Assembly (NCBI RefSeq): GCF_013155295.1 | Contig: NZ_JABJXT010000005.1 | Span: 1 to 64,000, forward strand | Length of the DNA stretch: 64,000 bases | Source: Pseudogemmobacter hezensis | GTDB lineage: Bacteria; Pseudomonadota; Alphaproteobacteria; Rhodobacterales; Rhodobacteraceae | Direction: 5' to 3' | In this document: positions 43,691-53,043 of the stretch, in pieces | Position numbering within the stretch: position 1 is the first letter of the stretch | Layout: each line of letters begins with the position of its first letter | The notes under the pieces: generated by a model | Told to the model about the DNA's origin: nothing | The model's input: the letters and a program-made list of their open reading frames with translations, nothing else | Database searches by the model: none | Made by a program: the position numbers and the translations under genes

Positions 43691-44803
43691 TCATTTCAGG
43701 AACCTTTGGAACCGGCTGAGCGACAGCGCGAACAGCGCGGTGCCGATGGCAAGAAGCCAGAGCATCTGTGGCCAGATCACATCGAGGCCCGCGCCGCGGA
43801 ACAGAACCGCCTGCGCCAGCTTGACGAAATGCGTGTTGGGGGCGGCCTGCATGACGAACCGGACGGGGTCCGGCATCGCCTCGATGGGCGTGCTGCCGCC
43901 CGACAGCACCTGAAGGGGCAGCAGCACCATGATCAGCAAAAGCCCGAACTGCGGCATCGATCCCGCCATCGTTGCGAGAAAGATGCCAAGCGATGCGGTG
44001 GCGAAGACATGCAGGGCGGCGCCGGTGAAGAAGAGCAGCAGCGAGCCTTGCAGCGGGATGCCGAGGAGCCAGTCCACCATGCCGAGCAATGCGAATGCCG
44101 TGCCCGCCATCACCACGAGGCCCATCGACCAGATCTTGCTGATCAGGATTTCCGGCGGCGTCACCGGCATGACCAGCAGATGCTCGATCGTGCCATGCTC
44201 GCGCTCGCGGATCAGCGCGGCCCCGGCCAGGATGATCGACAGCATGGTCACGCTGTTGACCACGCTCATGATCGCCTGGAACCAGCCGTCATCGAGTTCG
44301 GGGTTGAAGCGCGGGCGCAGCACGAGGTTCACGGGGGGCACGTCGCTCGCGCGATAGCGGGCGAGGAACTCGGCTACCTCGGCCGAGACGATCCGCTGCA
44401 CATAACCCGAGCCGAGGAAGGCCTGGGTCATCCGCGTCGCGTCGACGTTCAACTGGATCTCGGGCTGCTTGCCGGCCAGCAGGTCGCGCTGGAAATCGGG
44501 CGGGATGTTCAGCGCGAAGGTGTCGAGCCCCTCGTCCATCCGGCGATCCATCTCGGCGGCGGTGATGAGGACAGGTGCTGCGAAATAGGGTGGCTGGAAG
44601 GCTTCCAGTATCCGCAGCGACAGCGGCGACTGATCCTCGTCCACGATGGCGATGGGCGCGCGGTTGAGCGTCTCGGAGCGCGAACTGCCCGAGGTATAGA
44701 CCGAGAAGGTGAAGGAAAACACGATCAGGAACAGCATCGCCGGATCGCGCAGCAGCCCGCGGATTTCCTTGACGCCAAGGTGCAGGATGTTGGCGGGGTC
44801 CAT
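43691..44803 (-). CDS. ABC-2 type export permease
   Basis: 370-residue ABC permease of the YhhJ/YbhR type: one N-terminal helix (AMLFLIVFSFTFSVYTSG), a periplasmic domain of about 150 residues with RAPIAIVDEDQSPLSLRI, and five C-terminal helices starting at MSVVNSVTMLSIILAGAALIREREHGTIEHLLVMPVTP. It is the second membrane half of the exporter formed with the RbbA-type protein. Starts 3 bases after its stop. Confidence 0.92.
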   Translation of the reverse strand: MDPANILHLGVKEIRGLLRDPAMLFLIVFSFTFSVYTSGSSRSETLNRAPIAIVDEDQSPLSLRILEAFQPPYFAAPVLITAAEMDRRMDEGLDTFALNIPPDFQRDLLAGKQPEIQLNVDATRMTQAFLGSGYVQRIVSAEVAEFLARYRASDVPPVNLVLRPRFNPELDDGWFQAIMSVVNSVTMLSIILAGAALIREREHGTIEHLLVMPVTPPEILISKIWSMGLVVMAGTAFALLGMVDWLLGIPLQGSLLLFFTGAALHVFATASLGIFLATMAGSMPQFGLLLIMVLLPLQVLSGGSTPIEAMPDPVRFVMQAAPNTHFVKLAQAVLFRGAGLDVIWPQMLWLLAIGTALFALSLSRFQRFLK

Positions 44804-44806
44804 CGG

Positions 44807-47536
44807 CTATTTCTCCTGCTTGCGCATCAGGAGCGCGCCGAGGCCGATCAGCACCGGGATCACCAGCGCCAGGCGGAGGATCGCGCCGCCGAGTTCCTCA
44901 AAGCCGAGCGCCTTGGAGAACACGCCGCGCGAGATGGTGATGAAATGTGTGGTCGGATAGATCTGCGAGACCACGGCGCCGACGCCATCGAGGGAGGATA
45001 CCGGATCGGTGAGGCCGGAGAACTGCACCGCCGGCAGGATGGTGATCAGCGCGGTGGCGAAGACCGCTGCGAGCTGGCTGTTCATGAAGGCCGAGATCAC
45101 AAGGCCGATGGCCGTGGCGGCCGTGACGTAGAGAAAGCCGGACAGCACGAAGACGGCGAAGCTGCCGGTGAAGGGCACCTTGAAGGCGAAGATCGCCAGC
45201 GCCGTCAGCAGGAAGAAGTTCAGCATGGCAATGGCGGTATAGGGGATCTGCTTGCCCAGCAGGAATTCGAGCCGCGTCACCGGGGTGACGTAGAGGTTGG
45301 TGATCGAGCCCAACTCCTTTTCCCGCACAACCGACAGGGCCGAGAGCATCGAGGGGATCAGCAGCAGAAGAAGCGGGATCACCGCCGGCACCATGGCGAC
45401 GAGGCTCTTGATGTCCGGGTTGTAGCGGTAGCGCAGTTGCAGGCCGAAATCGCCCGCCACCGCCGCCGCGCCAAATTCCTCGCGCATCCGCTGGGTCAGC
45501 CAGTGCGCATGCATGCCCTGCACATAGCCCTGCACGGTCTCGGCGCGCTGCGGACCGGAGCCGTCGATCCAGCCGCCGATCTCTACATCGCGGCCGCGCA
45601 GGATGTCGCGCCCGAAATTCGGCGGGATTTCCAGCGCAAGGTTCAGTTTCCCTTCGCGCAGGCGCCGATCCATTTCCGCGTAGTCCGCAAGCGGCTCCTG
45701 TTCGATGAAATAGCGCGATCCGGCGATCTGCTGGACATAGTCGCGGCTGATCGTGCTGTCGTCGTGGTCCAGAACCGCGAAGGTCAGGTCCTTCACATCG
45801 GCTCCGATGCCGAGGCCGATCACGAACATCAGGATGAGGGTGCCGAGCACGGCCAGCGCGCCCCGGATCGGGTCGCGCCTGAGTTCCATCGTCTCGCGCA
45901 TCGCATAGCTGAACATGCGGCGGGGATCGAAGGCGGGGCTTTTCGCAGGGACATGGTCCTGCGGCAGAACCTGCGGGGCTGGCGGTCCCGGTGCGGATGT
46001 GGTGTCACCGATCGCCTCCTGGAGATAAGAGATGAAGGCGTCTTCCAGCGTCGCCGCGCCGCGCCCCCCGGTGATGGCTTCGGGCGTGTCGGTAACCAGA
46101 ACCTTGCCCGCATGCATCAGAGAGATGCGGTCGCAAAGCTCCGCCTCGTTCATGAAATGGGTCGAGACGAAGATGGTCACGCCATCCTTGCGCGACAGAT
46201 CCGACAGGATCTGCCAGAACGCATCCCGTGCCACCGGATCGACGCCGGAGGTCGGCTCGTCGAGGATCAGGATGTCCGGCGCGTGCAGCATGGCGATGGC
46301 CAGCGACAGGCGCTGACGGATGCCGAGGGGCATAGCGTCGGGTCGCTGGTCCATCACATCGGTCAGGTCGAATCGTCCCGCCATCTCGCGAATGCGGGAG
46401 GCAATCCGGCCGTCGTCGAGCTTGAACAGGCGTGCATGGAGGTCGAAGTTCTGCGCCACGGTCAGCTCGCCATAGAGCGAGAAGGCCTGGCTCATGTAGC
46501 CAACACGCTTGCGCACCGAGAGATCATCCGGATCGACCTCGTGGCCGAAAAGCCTTGCCGTGCCTTCGCTGGCGGTCAGCAGCCCGGTGAGCATCTTCAT
46601 CGTAGTGGTCTTGCCGCAACCGTTCGAGCCGAGAAAGCCGAAGATCTCGCCCTTCGGAATCCTGAAGCTGACATCGTCCACGGCGATGAAGGTGCCGAAC
46701 CGCATGGTCAGGCCCTCGGCCTCGATGGCGTAGTCGCCCGCATCCCGCGCCATGGGCGGGATGACCACCCGGTTGTGACCGCTGCGGTCCTCCTCTGGCA
46801 GGAGTTCGATAAATGCGGCGTCAAGGTTGTCCGTCGCCGTGCGCGTCATCAATTCCGCCGGCGAGCCGGTGGCCAGCACCCGGCCCGCATTCATCGCCAC
46901 CAGCCAGTCGAAGCGCGCGGCCTCCTCCATATAGGCTGTGGCGACGATCACACTCATGCCCGGGCGGCCTGCACGGATGCGGTCGATCAACTCCCAGAAC
47001 TGGCGGCGCGACAGGGGGTCGACGCCGGTGGTAGGCTCGTCGAGGATCAGCAGGTCCGGGTCGTGGATCAGCGCGCAGCACAGGCCCAGCTTCTGTTTCA
47101 TCCCGCCCGAAAGCTTGCCCGCCGGGCGATTGCGGAAGCTCGAAAGCCCGGTCGCGGTCAGTAGATCGGTGATCCGGGCCTCGCGTTCGGCCTTGTCCTG
47201 CCCGAACAGCCGCCCGAAGAAATCCACGTTCTCGAATACCGACAGTGTGTGGTAGAGGTTCCTGCCCAGCCCCTGGGGCATGTAAGCGATACGAGGGCAG
47301 ACCGCCTTGCGGTGAGCAGGCTGGCTCATGTCGCCGCCCAGCACCTCCAGTGCTCCGGTCTGCAGGGCACGCGCCCCGGAGATCAGCGCGAGCAGGCTGG
47401 ATTTCCCCACCCCGTCCGGTCCGATCAGCCCCACCATGCGGCCGGCAGGGATATCCAGCGCGACAGAATCCAGCGCCTTGACCCTGCCGTAGGTCAGGCC
47501 GACCTCCCGGATATGCGCAACGGCGGCATCACTCAT
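44807..47536 (-). CDS. rbbA: RbbA-type double ABC ATPase/permease fusion
   Basis: 909 residues: two ATPase domains followed by an ABC-2 permease domain. First Walker [10 protein letters not shown], signature LSGGMKQKL, Walker [14 protein letters not shown]; second Walker [10 protein letters not shown], Walker [14 protein letters not shown], where the second signature is degenerate (LGIRQRLSL). The permease part starts near residue 545 ([30 protein letters not shown]). RbbA was first reported as a ribosome-bound ATPase, but the hlyD-rbbA-permease order fits a drug exporter. ATG 47536 overlaps the HlyD stop (ATGA). Confidence 0.93.
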   Translation of the reverse strand: MSDAAVAHIREVGLTYGRVKALDSVALDIPAGRMVGLIGPDGVGKSSLLALISGARALQTGALEVLGGDMSQPAHRKAVCPRIAYMPQGLGRNLYHTLSVFENVDFFGRLFGQDKAEREARITDLLTATGLSSFRNRPAGKLSGGMKQKLGLCCALIHDPDLLILDEPTTGVDPLSRRQFWELIDRIRAGRPGMSVIVATAYMEEAARFDWLVAMNAGRVLATGSPAELMTRTATDNLDAAFIELLPEEDRSGHNRVVIPPMARDAGDYAIEAEGLTMRFGTFIAVDDVSFRIPKGEIFGFLGSNGCGKTTTMKMLTGLLTASEGTARLFGHEVDPDDLSVRKRVGYMSQAFSLYGELTVAQNFDLHARLFKLDDGRIASRIREMAGRFDLTDVMDQRPDAMPLGIRQRLSLAIAMLHAPDILILDEPTSGVDPVARDAFWQILSDLSRKDGVTIFVSTHFMNEAELCDRISLMHAGKVLVTDTPEAITGGRGAATLEDAFISYLQEAIGDTTSAPGPPAPQVLPQDHVPAKSPAFDPRRMFSYAMRETMELRRDPIRGALAVLGTLILMFVIGLGIGADVKDLTFAVLDHDDSTISRDYVQQIAGSRYFIEQEPLADYAEMDRRLREGKLNLALEIPPNFGRDILRGRDVEIGGWIDGSGPQRAETVQGYVQGMHAHWLTQRMREEFGAAAVAGDFGLQLRYRYNPDIKSLVAMVPAVIPLLLLLIPSMLSALSVVREKELGSITNLYVTPVTRLEFLLGKQIPYTAIAMLNFFLLTALAIFAFKVPFTGSFAVFVLSGFLYVTAATAIGLVISAFMNSQLAAVFATALITILPAVQFSGLTDPVSSLDGVGAVVSQIYPTTHFITISRGVFSKALGFEELGGAILRLALVIPVLIGLGALLMRKQEK

Positions 47537-48600
47537 TGCGCTACGAGGTTCTGTTGCAGAAAGTCGGGCCATTCCGCATTCGGATCGATCCGCACATAGG
47601 CCATGCCGGGCAGGCCGGTCTTCACCTGCCGGATGTGCTGCAGCAGCAGTTCCGGGGCGATCTTCGCCCGGACGCGGAAGGTCAGCTTCAGCCGCTCTTC
47701 CTCGGTTTCGACAGACCGCGGGGTGAACTGCGCCACGTCGGATACGAAGGACACCGTGGCCGGGATCACCGCACCGGGCGCGACATCCATCACCAGCCGC
47801 ACCTCGGTGCCGATGGCGATCCGTCCCGCCAGTTCCGTGGGCAGGAAGATGTTCATGTAGACGTCCGATACGTCGATCATGTTGATGACGCGCCCGCCCG
47901 AACCCAGCACCTCGCCGGGCTGCGCGAGCCGGTATTGCACCCGCCCGTCACGCGGCGCGGTCAGCGTCGCATCGGTGATTTCGGCGGCGACGCTGCCGAG
48001 CGCGGCTTTTGCGGCCGCAACGGCAGCCTCTGCATCGACGATCTGCGCCCGTGCCGCACCGATCGCGGCGTGCGAGGCTGCCAGGGATGCCCTGGCCGAA
48101 GCCAGGGCCGCGCGCGCCTTGCGCTCGTTCGCGCGATCATCGTCGAGAGCCTGTTGCGAGAGGGCGTTGGTCAGCGCGAGAGCCTCGGATCGGGCCAGAC
48201 GACGCTCGACCGCATCCAGTTCGGCTTCCCGCAGCTCGACCTCGGCCTGCGCCGCATCGCTTTCGGCCTCGCGTTGGGTCACGAGGCTGTTCGCGGTCTC
48301 GATGCCGATTTCCGCCCGCCGGATCTGGGCTTCCGCCTCCAGCTTCTGCGCATCGAGTTGGGCCGTGTCCATCTGTGCCAGGATCTGTCCGGCCTCGACG
48401 AAATCGCCCTCATTGACGAACACATCCTTCAGCCGCCCGCCGGTCTGTGCCGCGATGTCGATATCCACGGCTTCGAGCCGGCCATTGCTGCCGGTGATCC
48501 CGGCCGGAAGGGATTGCGGATCGCTGCCGAGCCAGAACCAGCCACCGAGAGCCGCTGCCGCAACAGCGCCTCCGGCGATCCATATTCTGCGGGATGTCAT
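47533..48600 (-). CDS. HlyD family secretion adaptor (YhiI type)
   Basis: 355-residue adaptor for the ABC exporter. Single N-terminal helix ([20 protein letters not shown]), lipoyl half ([40 protein letters not shown]), long coiled-coil hairpin (about residues 80-205, [34 protein letters not shown]), second lipoyl half ([24 protein letters not shown]). Overlaps rbbA by 4 bases. 95 bases downstream of the MipA-type gene. Confidence 0.92.
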   Translation of the reverse strand: MTSRRIWIAGGAVAAAALGGWFWLGSDPQSLPAGITGSNGRLEAVDIDIAAQTGGRLKDVFVNEGDFVEAGQILAQMDTAQLDAQKLEAEAQIRRAEIGIETANSLVTQREAESDAAQAEVELREAELDAVERRLARSEALALTNALSQQALDDDRANERKARAALASARASLAASHAAIGAARAQIVDAEAAVAAAKAALGSVAAEITDATLTAPRDGRVQYRLAQPGEVLGSGGRVINMIDVSDVYMNIFLPTELAGRIAIGTEVRLVMDVAPGAVIPATVSFVSDVAQFTPRSVETEEERLKLTFRVRAKIAPELLLQHIRQVKTGLPGMAYVRIDPNAEWPDFLQQNLVAQ

Positions 48601-48695
48601 GCGGACCTCTCTGGGAAAGCGGATCGCGCCGCTGCGCCATTGCCATCGGGGTCAACCCCCTTCGGCGATGCCGCGACGGCGCGGGCAGTCGGGCG

Positions 48696-49499
48696 TCAGT
48701 TGCCGAAGCGGTAGGAAACCCCGATGAAGCCGAACGCCTGGGTGTCATCGAAGACAATCGGGCTGTCCTTCACGTCGCCGAGGAGCTTCGACATCGTGGC
48801 GGACGCCGTCAGGTTCACGCGGTCGGTGACCCGATAATTGGCGGTCAGGCCGATCGAGACATCCTTGAACCCCCCACCCGGAGAGAACGAGGAGATGCCA
48901 GCCGAAGCCGCCTGCATCGGCGTGACGCCGAAGTAGCTCTGGTTGTAGTCGCTGTCCGACCAGGTGGTGCCAATCACGGGGATGAGCGTCAGCTTCTCTG
49001 TCACGTTGTAGCGGTAGGACAGGCTCGCATCGACGAGCATGCCTTCGAGATCGCCCGATACCGCCTTGGTCACGCCGAAGGTCGCATTGAACCCGTCCCG
49101 TTCCCAGTCCGTGAACAGGCGGGCGCCCGCGCTGCCCGAGACTTCCCCGAACGCATAGGGGAGATCGAAGCCCGGAATGTAGACGATGCTCGCCCCGAAC
49201 CTGAAGTCCCCGTATTCAAGAGGATAAACGCCGATTCCGTTGCGCAGGTTCATGAAAAACGGCCCGCGCGCGATGTCGATCAGCGGGATCGCCCGCGTGC
49301 TGCGCTCGTCGGAGCCCTGATATTCCGGGGCGCTGGCGGCGCCGAGTCCGAAGATCATGCGGTCCCGGGACGGCAGTTGAGCCTGCGCCTGTGTCCGGAC
49401 CTGGGTCTGGGCCTGTGCCGGCAGGGCAATGCCGGCGATGCCGAGCGTCAGGCCGACGGCGCAGAGCCGCAAAAGACCGCCTGGGGTTCGTTTCTTCAT
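48696..49499 (-). CDS. MipA/OmpV family outer-membrane protein
   Basis: 267 residues with a signal peptide (MKKRTPGGLLRLCAVGLTLGIAGIALPAQA) and an outer-membrane barrel: MIFGLGAASAPEYQGSDERSTRAIPLIDIARGPFFMNLRNGIGVYPL, repeated amphipathic strands, and a final strand FGFIGVSYRFG ending in an aromatic pattern. MipA scaffolds murein enzymes in E. coli; OmpV-type members are porins or sensors. First gene of the efflux block, so it could serve as its outer-membrane component or as an envelope partner. ATG 49499 by signal peptide; the frame extends to 49550. Confidence 0.9.
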   Translation of the reverse strand: MKKRTPGGLLRLCAVGLTLGIAGIALPAQAQTQVRTQAQAQLPSRDRMIFGLGAASAPEYQGSDERSTRAIPLIDIARGPFFMNLRNGIGVYPLEYGDFRFGASIVYIPGFDLPYAFGEVSGSAGARLFTDWERDGFNATFGVTKAVSGDLEGMLVDASLSYRYNVTEKLTLIPVIGTTWSDSDYNQSYFGVTPMQAASAGISSFSPGGGFKDVSIGLTANYRVTDRVNLTASATMSKLLGDVKDSPIVFDDTQAFGFIGVSYRFGN

Positions 49500-49606
49500 T
49501 CTCCGCTCCATTGTTCGAAGTGCAATTCCGGGGTTGTCTGCATTGGCCAAAGCGTATGAGAGCGCCCCGCAGGTCTGGTAGAGACGTCGTGACGCTGCGC
49601 CGTCCT

Positions 49607-49628
49607 TAAGATGCTTAAACGTATCTTA
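49607..49628. promoter_or_regulatory. 22-bp palindrome, operator copy 1
   Basis: TAAGATGC, 6 bases, GTATCTTA. One of two near-identical palindromes with the same 6-base spacer in the gap between the MipA-type gene (minus) and the TetR-type gene (plus). Size and symmetry suit a TetR-family dimer pair. Confidence 0.65.
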
Positions 49629-49649
49629 TGCCGCCATGGATCTTGTCAA

Positions 49650-49671
49650 TAAGATTCTTGGTTGTATCTTA
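49650..49671. promoter_or_regulatory. 22-bp palindrome, operator copy 2
   Basis: TAAGATTC, 6 bases, GTATCTTA, 43 bases (centre to centre) from copy 1. The shared half-site is GTATCTTA. Two copies at about four helical turns could let two dimers bind on one face and repress both divergent promoters. Confidence 0.65.
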
Positions 49672-49739
49672 TACAGGGGCGGACTTCTCGGTCGCGGTCG
49701 TTTCGGTCGGAGAATTATGCTTGATATTTGAGCGAATAG

Positions 49740-49785
49740 CCCGAATGGAACGTCATGCTAACGCGCCCATGATGTTCCATTCGGG
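49740..49785. repeat. 46-bp inverted repeat upstream of tetR
   Basis: CCCGAATGGAAC (49740-49751) and GTTCCATTCGGG (49774-49785) are perfect inverses; inner TCATG/CATGA also pair. Lies in the leader of the TetR-type gene (ATG 49882). Could be a transcript hairpin or a second operator type. Confidence 0.6.
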
Positions 49786-49881
49786 CAGGTACAATGTAAA
49801 AGTATTGCTAGCTGTCGGTTCCGATCCGCCTTCGGTGGTCTCGCGCCGGCAAGCGGCGAGTATTCCGGGAGGCAAAGCAGT

Positions 49882-50478
49882 ATGGTGGACACCGGAAGCG
49901 AAAGAGCACGTCGCAGACGTGGCGCCGCTTTGGAGGAAGCTATTCTCGATGCGACCTGGGAAGAACTGGCCTCGCACGGCTATGAGAGCCTGACCCTGGA
50001 GGCCGTCGCACGACGCGCGGGAACGAGCCGCCCGGTCCTCAGCCGCCGGTGGGACAGCCTGTCGAAACTCGCATCTGCGGCCATTGCGCGATACGCGATT
50101 CAGAATCCCATCGACGTGCCGGATCTGGGAAGCCTGCGGGAAGAACTGCTTATGCTGCTGCGTCAGGTTGCCCGGAGATCCTCACCGAAGCTGGTGCGAC
50201 TGATCTATGAAATGCGCAAGGATCTCGAGGACGCGTTCTCCAGTTTTGCCGACATCCGCTCCCAGGTCGGACGTGCGGGATATCCCACGCAGCAGATCCT
50301 GGACCGCGCCATCGCCCGGGGAGAGGTCGCCCCGGAACGCATAACCCCCCGGCTTCTGCGCCTGCCCGTCGATCTTGCGCGCCACGAGATGATGATCACC
50401 TTCCAGCCGCTTTCCGAGCCAGACATCTACGAAATCGTTGATGATATCGTCCTCCCGCTCTGGACTGCGCGAGTCTGA
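49882..50478 (+). CDS. TetR/AcrR family regulator, divergent to the efflux block
   Basis: 198 residues; N-terminal HTH EEAILDATWEELASHGYESLTLEAVARRAGTSRPVLSRRWDSLSKLA with recognition helix SRPVLSRRW, and a C-terminal helical domain of the type found with multidrug pumps (YPTQQILDRAIARGEV). The gene is separated from mipA by 380 bases holding two 22-bp palindromes and a long inverted repeat. Probably represses the efflux block and itself, released by the pumped compound. Confidence 0.9.
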   Translation: MVDTGSERARRRRGAALEEAILDATWEELASHGYESLTLEAVARRAGTSRPVLSRRWDSLSKLASAAIARYAIQNPIDVPDLGSLREELLMLLRQVARRSSPKLVRLIYEMRKDLEDAFSSFADIRSQVGRAGYPTQQILDRAIARGEVAPERITPRLLRLPVDLARHEMMITFQPLSEPDIYEIVDDIVLPLWTARV

Positions 50479-50505
50479 TCCATACCGTTTTCGGCGGAGA
50501 CGCCG

Positions 50506-51582
50506 CTAACTTGCCAGAACGGCCATGATGTTTTCGATCAGCAGCAGATCCTGGCGCGCGTCGGCGATGTCGGTGTCGATTGCCGCCCCTTCGGTGATCG
50601 CGGCATGGAAACTCGCCCATTCTGCCACGAAGGCATCCTGCCGCATCGGCTGGTGGAAGGTCTCCTTTACACCGGACTCGCCCTCGGCTTCGGTGACGCG
50701 CAGGGTCGCCGGCAGGTGCCGCACGAAGGGAGTGTCGTAATCCAGCCGGATGACGCGCTCGTCCGACAGCACCTCCATGCTGGCGTCGAAGCGGGCAATC
50801 CGGTCGATACCGGTCTCGAAATGGCAGATAAAATCGCCATAGTCGAAATCGACGGTGAGGAACCGGCCGTCCCGGCGATGGCGGGCCGACAGCACGCGCG
50901 CCGGCATTCCGATGAGACCGCGCATGACCGAGATGTCATGCGTCGACAGCCCCAAGAGCAGCATATGGACGAAGGCACGGGGGCCTTCCGTGGTCCCCGC
51001 GACCGCGCGCGTCGCAAGCGCGTTCGCCTCGGCCGCCTCCGCCAGGCTTTCGGGCGGAATGTCGTCGCCCTCGATGATCGCCGCCGTCGGCTTCAGAAAG
51101 GCGCTGTTCGGCCCGATGATGGCGCGCAGGCGCGCCATGTTGATTTCGGCCCCGCCCGCGGCGATCAGCCGCTTTGCCTCGTGAAAAGCCTGGGCGTGCC
51201 GCCGCATATAGCCGATCTGGGCGATCATGCCTGTCTCTTGCGCGGCGGCGGCAAGTGCGTCCGCCTCGGGCAAAGTCATGCACATGGGCTTTTCGATCAG
51301 CACATGGCGTGCGGCGCGCATCGCCGCGATGGCGTGCGGCGCATGCAGCGCGCTTGGGCTGGCGACAAGGACCGCGTCGACCTCGGGGTTGTCCAGCAGC
51401 GCACCGATCGAGTCATGGGCCATGGCCCCCGGCATCCGTGCCGCCAGTTGCCCGCGCACGGAAGGCGAGGCGTCGTAAAGCGCCCGGACGGCGAAACGGT
51501 CGCCCAGTTGCCCGAGCGCCGGGATATGCAGGTGCTGCGTGACCATGCCGCAGCCGATAAGGCCGATGCCCAGTGGTTTCAT
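50506..51582 (-). CDS. Gfo/Idh/MocA family oxidoreductase
   Basis: 358 residues with an N-terminal Rossmann domain (IGLIGCGMVTQHLHIPALGQL) and the family's catalytic EKP motif in HVLIEKPMCMTLPEADAL near residue 97, then the C-terminal alpha/beta domain. Substrates are usually sugars or inositols. ATG 51582 follows the ribosome site GGAGAAAGACGAAGCG; an in-frame ATG at 51603 gives 7 extra residues. Last gene of the tautomerase-hydrolase operon. Confidence 0.88.
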   Translation of the reverse strand: MKPLGIGLIGCGMVTQHLHIPALGQLGDRFAVRALYDASPSVRGQLAARMPGAMAHDSIGALLDNPEVDAVLVASPSALHAPHAIAAMRAARHVLIEKPMCMTLPEADALAAAAQETGMIAQIGYMRRHAQAFHEAKRLIAAGGAEINMARLRAIIGPNSAFLKPTAAIIEGDDIPPESLAEAAEANALATRAVAGTTEGPRAFVHMLLLGLSTHDISVMRGLIGMPARVLSARHRRDGRFLTVDFDYGDFICHFETGIDRIARFDASMEVLSDERVIRLDYDTPFVRHLPATLRVTEAEGESGVKETFHQPMRQDAFVAEWASFHAAITEGAAIDTDIADARQDLLLIENIMAVLAS

Positions 51583-51625
51583 CGCTTCGTCTTTCTCCAG
51601 CATCGCCGAACCGCTGTCCAGCGGA

Positions 51626-52615
51626 TCATTCGGCGAGGAAGCCGCGCAGGTCCGCGACGAATTTCTGTGGGTTCTTGAGCATCAGGAAATGGTCTCCCTC
51701 TTCTGCGCTGGTATAGTTGAACAGCCGCCCGTGGGGCGCGGTTTCGGCGATCCAGGCTTGGCTCGGCAGGTTGTTGCTCTCCTCGCCAGAGAAAACCGCG
51801 ACGGGGATGTCGAGCTTCTGCTCGATCACGTCGCGCCAGTCGTTGGCTGCATGGTCGAACAGAACGCGGAAAGTATAGGCGGGGTCCGTGTCGATCACCG
51901 CATGGGCGAAGCCCGCCGAGTTCTGCGTATAGGGCGAATCCATCATCAGCGACCGCTGCACCACCTTCATGTCGACGATCTGGTGGTTGGTCGGCGCGCC
52001 CTGATAGGCGGCGATCATCCTCTCCACCGAGGTGGTCATGCCGCCGGCGTTGAGGCGTTCCTCCTCGGACCAGTCGTCATGGGTATAGATCGACACCGGT
52101 TGATCGACGAAGACGGCCTTGGAAATCCGCTCGGTACCGAACAGGTCAATGTAGCCCCAGATGACCGACACGCCCATCGACCAGCCCGCGAGGACCGTCT
52201 TCTCAAGACCGACATGGTCAAGAAACTCGTTCAGATCCATCGAATAGCGGGCGATCCGCGCGCCCTTGAGCGTCTTTTCCGACAGGCCCTGATTGCGCGG
52301 GTCTAGGACATAGACATGATGGCTCTGCGACAAGAGCCAGATCACGTTGATCAGCTCCGCGCCATTGGCGCCCCAGGCCGGCACGAAGACGATCGGATCG
52401 CCGCTTCCCGCCTCCCAGTAGCTCAGCCGCACGCCGTCGTTGGTGGTGAAGCGTTTGATCTGCAGCCCCGCGAAGTCCGACAACCTCCCGGGCATGCCGT
52501 CGATCCGGTTGGGAAAGGTGTAGTCGGTGCCCAAAGCCTCGACCGCCGGTTCCGCCAGAACGGGGCCCGCAAGCAAAGGCAGCGATACAAGCGCGGATAT
52601 TAAAAGGTGTTTCAT
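51626..52615 (-). CDS. Secreted alpha/beta hydrolase
   Basis: 329 residues with a signal peptide (MKHLLISALVSLPLLAGPVLA), then an alpha/beta hydrolase: PIVFVPAWGANGAELIN (oxyanion side), VLDPRNQGLSEKT, nucleophile GWSMGVS with Ser146, and the C-terminal His in EGDHFLML. Periplasmic or lipid-anchored location is likely. It lies between the tautomerase and Gfo/Idh genes in an operon facing the LysR gene. Similar exported hydrolases act on lactones or aromatic esters; substrate unproven. Confidence 0.85.
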   Translation of the reverse strand: MKHLLISALVSLPLLAGPVLAEPAVEALGTDYTFPNRIDGMPGRLSDFAGLQIKRFTTNDGVRLSYWEAGSGDPIVFVPAWGANGAELINVIWLLSQSHHVYVLDPRNQGLSEKTLKGARIARYSMDLNEFLDHVGLEKTVLAGWSMGVSVIWGYIDLFGTERISKAVFVDQPVSIYTHDDWSEEERLNAGGMTTSVERMIAAYQGAPTNHQIVDMKVVQRSLMMDSPYTQNSAGFAHAVIDTDPAYTFRVLFDHAANDWRDVIEQKLDIPVAVFSGEESNNLPSQAWIAETAPHGRLFNYTSAEEGDHFLMLKNPQKFVADLRGFLAE

Positions 52616-52715
52616 CGAAGCCTCGTCTGGATTGTCGCGGGACATGGGGGCCGGGATAACTGCCGGTTCAAGGGCGGGAACCCGGCAGTCACCGGCACCC
52701 CGCCCTCGACCGATG

Positions 52716-52895
52716 TCAGCCGAACAGCTTGCCGGAACCGGCCCAGTCGGACGGCTTCACGTCCTCAAAGATCACATAGATATAGCTCGCATCGGTCTTG
52801 GTGTTGCGGACGATGCTTTCGGTGATTTCGGCGGCGACCTTCGCTTTTTCTTCAGCCGACTTGCCTTCGAACCAGCTTACGCGAACCACGGGCAT
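52716..52895 (-). CDS. 4-oxalocrotonate tautomerase family protein
   Basis: 59 residues, MPVVRVSWFEGKSAEEKAK to the end DWAGSGKLFG. After removal of Met the catalytic base is Pro1; EITESIVRNTKT and IYVIFEDVKPSDW match the tautomerase fold. The short length is normal (60-80). It isomerises enol/keto acids in aromatic or halogenated compound degradation, or acts promiscuously. Too short for a 60-residue cut-off. First gene of the operon divergent from the LysR gene at 53044. Confidence 0.85.
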   Translation of the reverse strand: MPVVRVSWFEGKSAEEKAKVAAEITESIVRNTKTDASYIYVIFEDVKPSDWAGSGKLFG

Positions 52896-52991
52896 GTTGT
52901 TTCCTTTTCATTGCAGGACATGGGGCACAGATCCCCGACCCTCGGCACGAGGGCGCAACAGGACTTGCGCCGTAAAGGATAGTCGTGTCTC

Positions 52992-53043
52992 TGTAGATTA
53001 TAAATGCGTACAAAGTGACTTTATAGTAGAGTTGAAATCTACA
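52992..53043. promoter_or_regulatory. Candidate LysR operator with inverted TGTAGATT/AATCTACA
   Basis: TGTAGATT (52992-52999) and AATCTACA (53036-53043) are perfect inverses in the 148-base gap between the tautomerase and LysR starts; a TATAAA/TTTATA pair lies inside. The right half ends at the LysR ATG, so bound regulator would repress its own gene. Confidence 0.5.

Noticed and set aside
43706-47164. 1152-residue plus-strand ORF
   Set aside because: Antisense through two ABC exporter genes; composition (H, R, E, D, Q rich) is typical of a codon-bias shadow.
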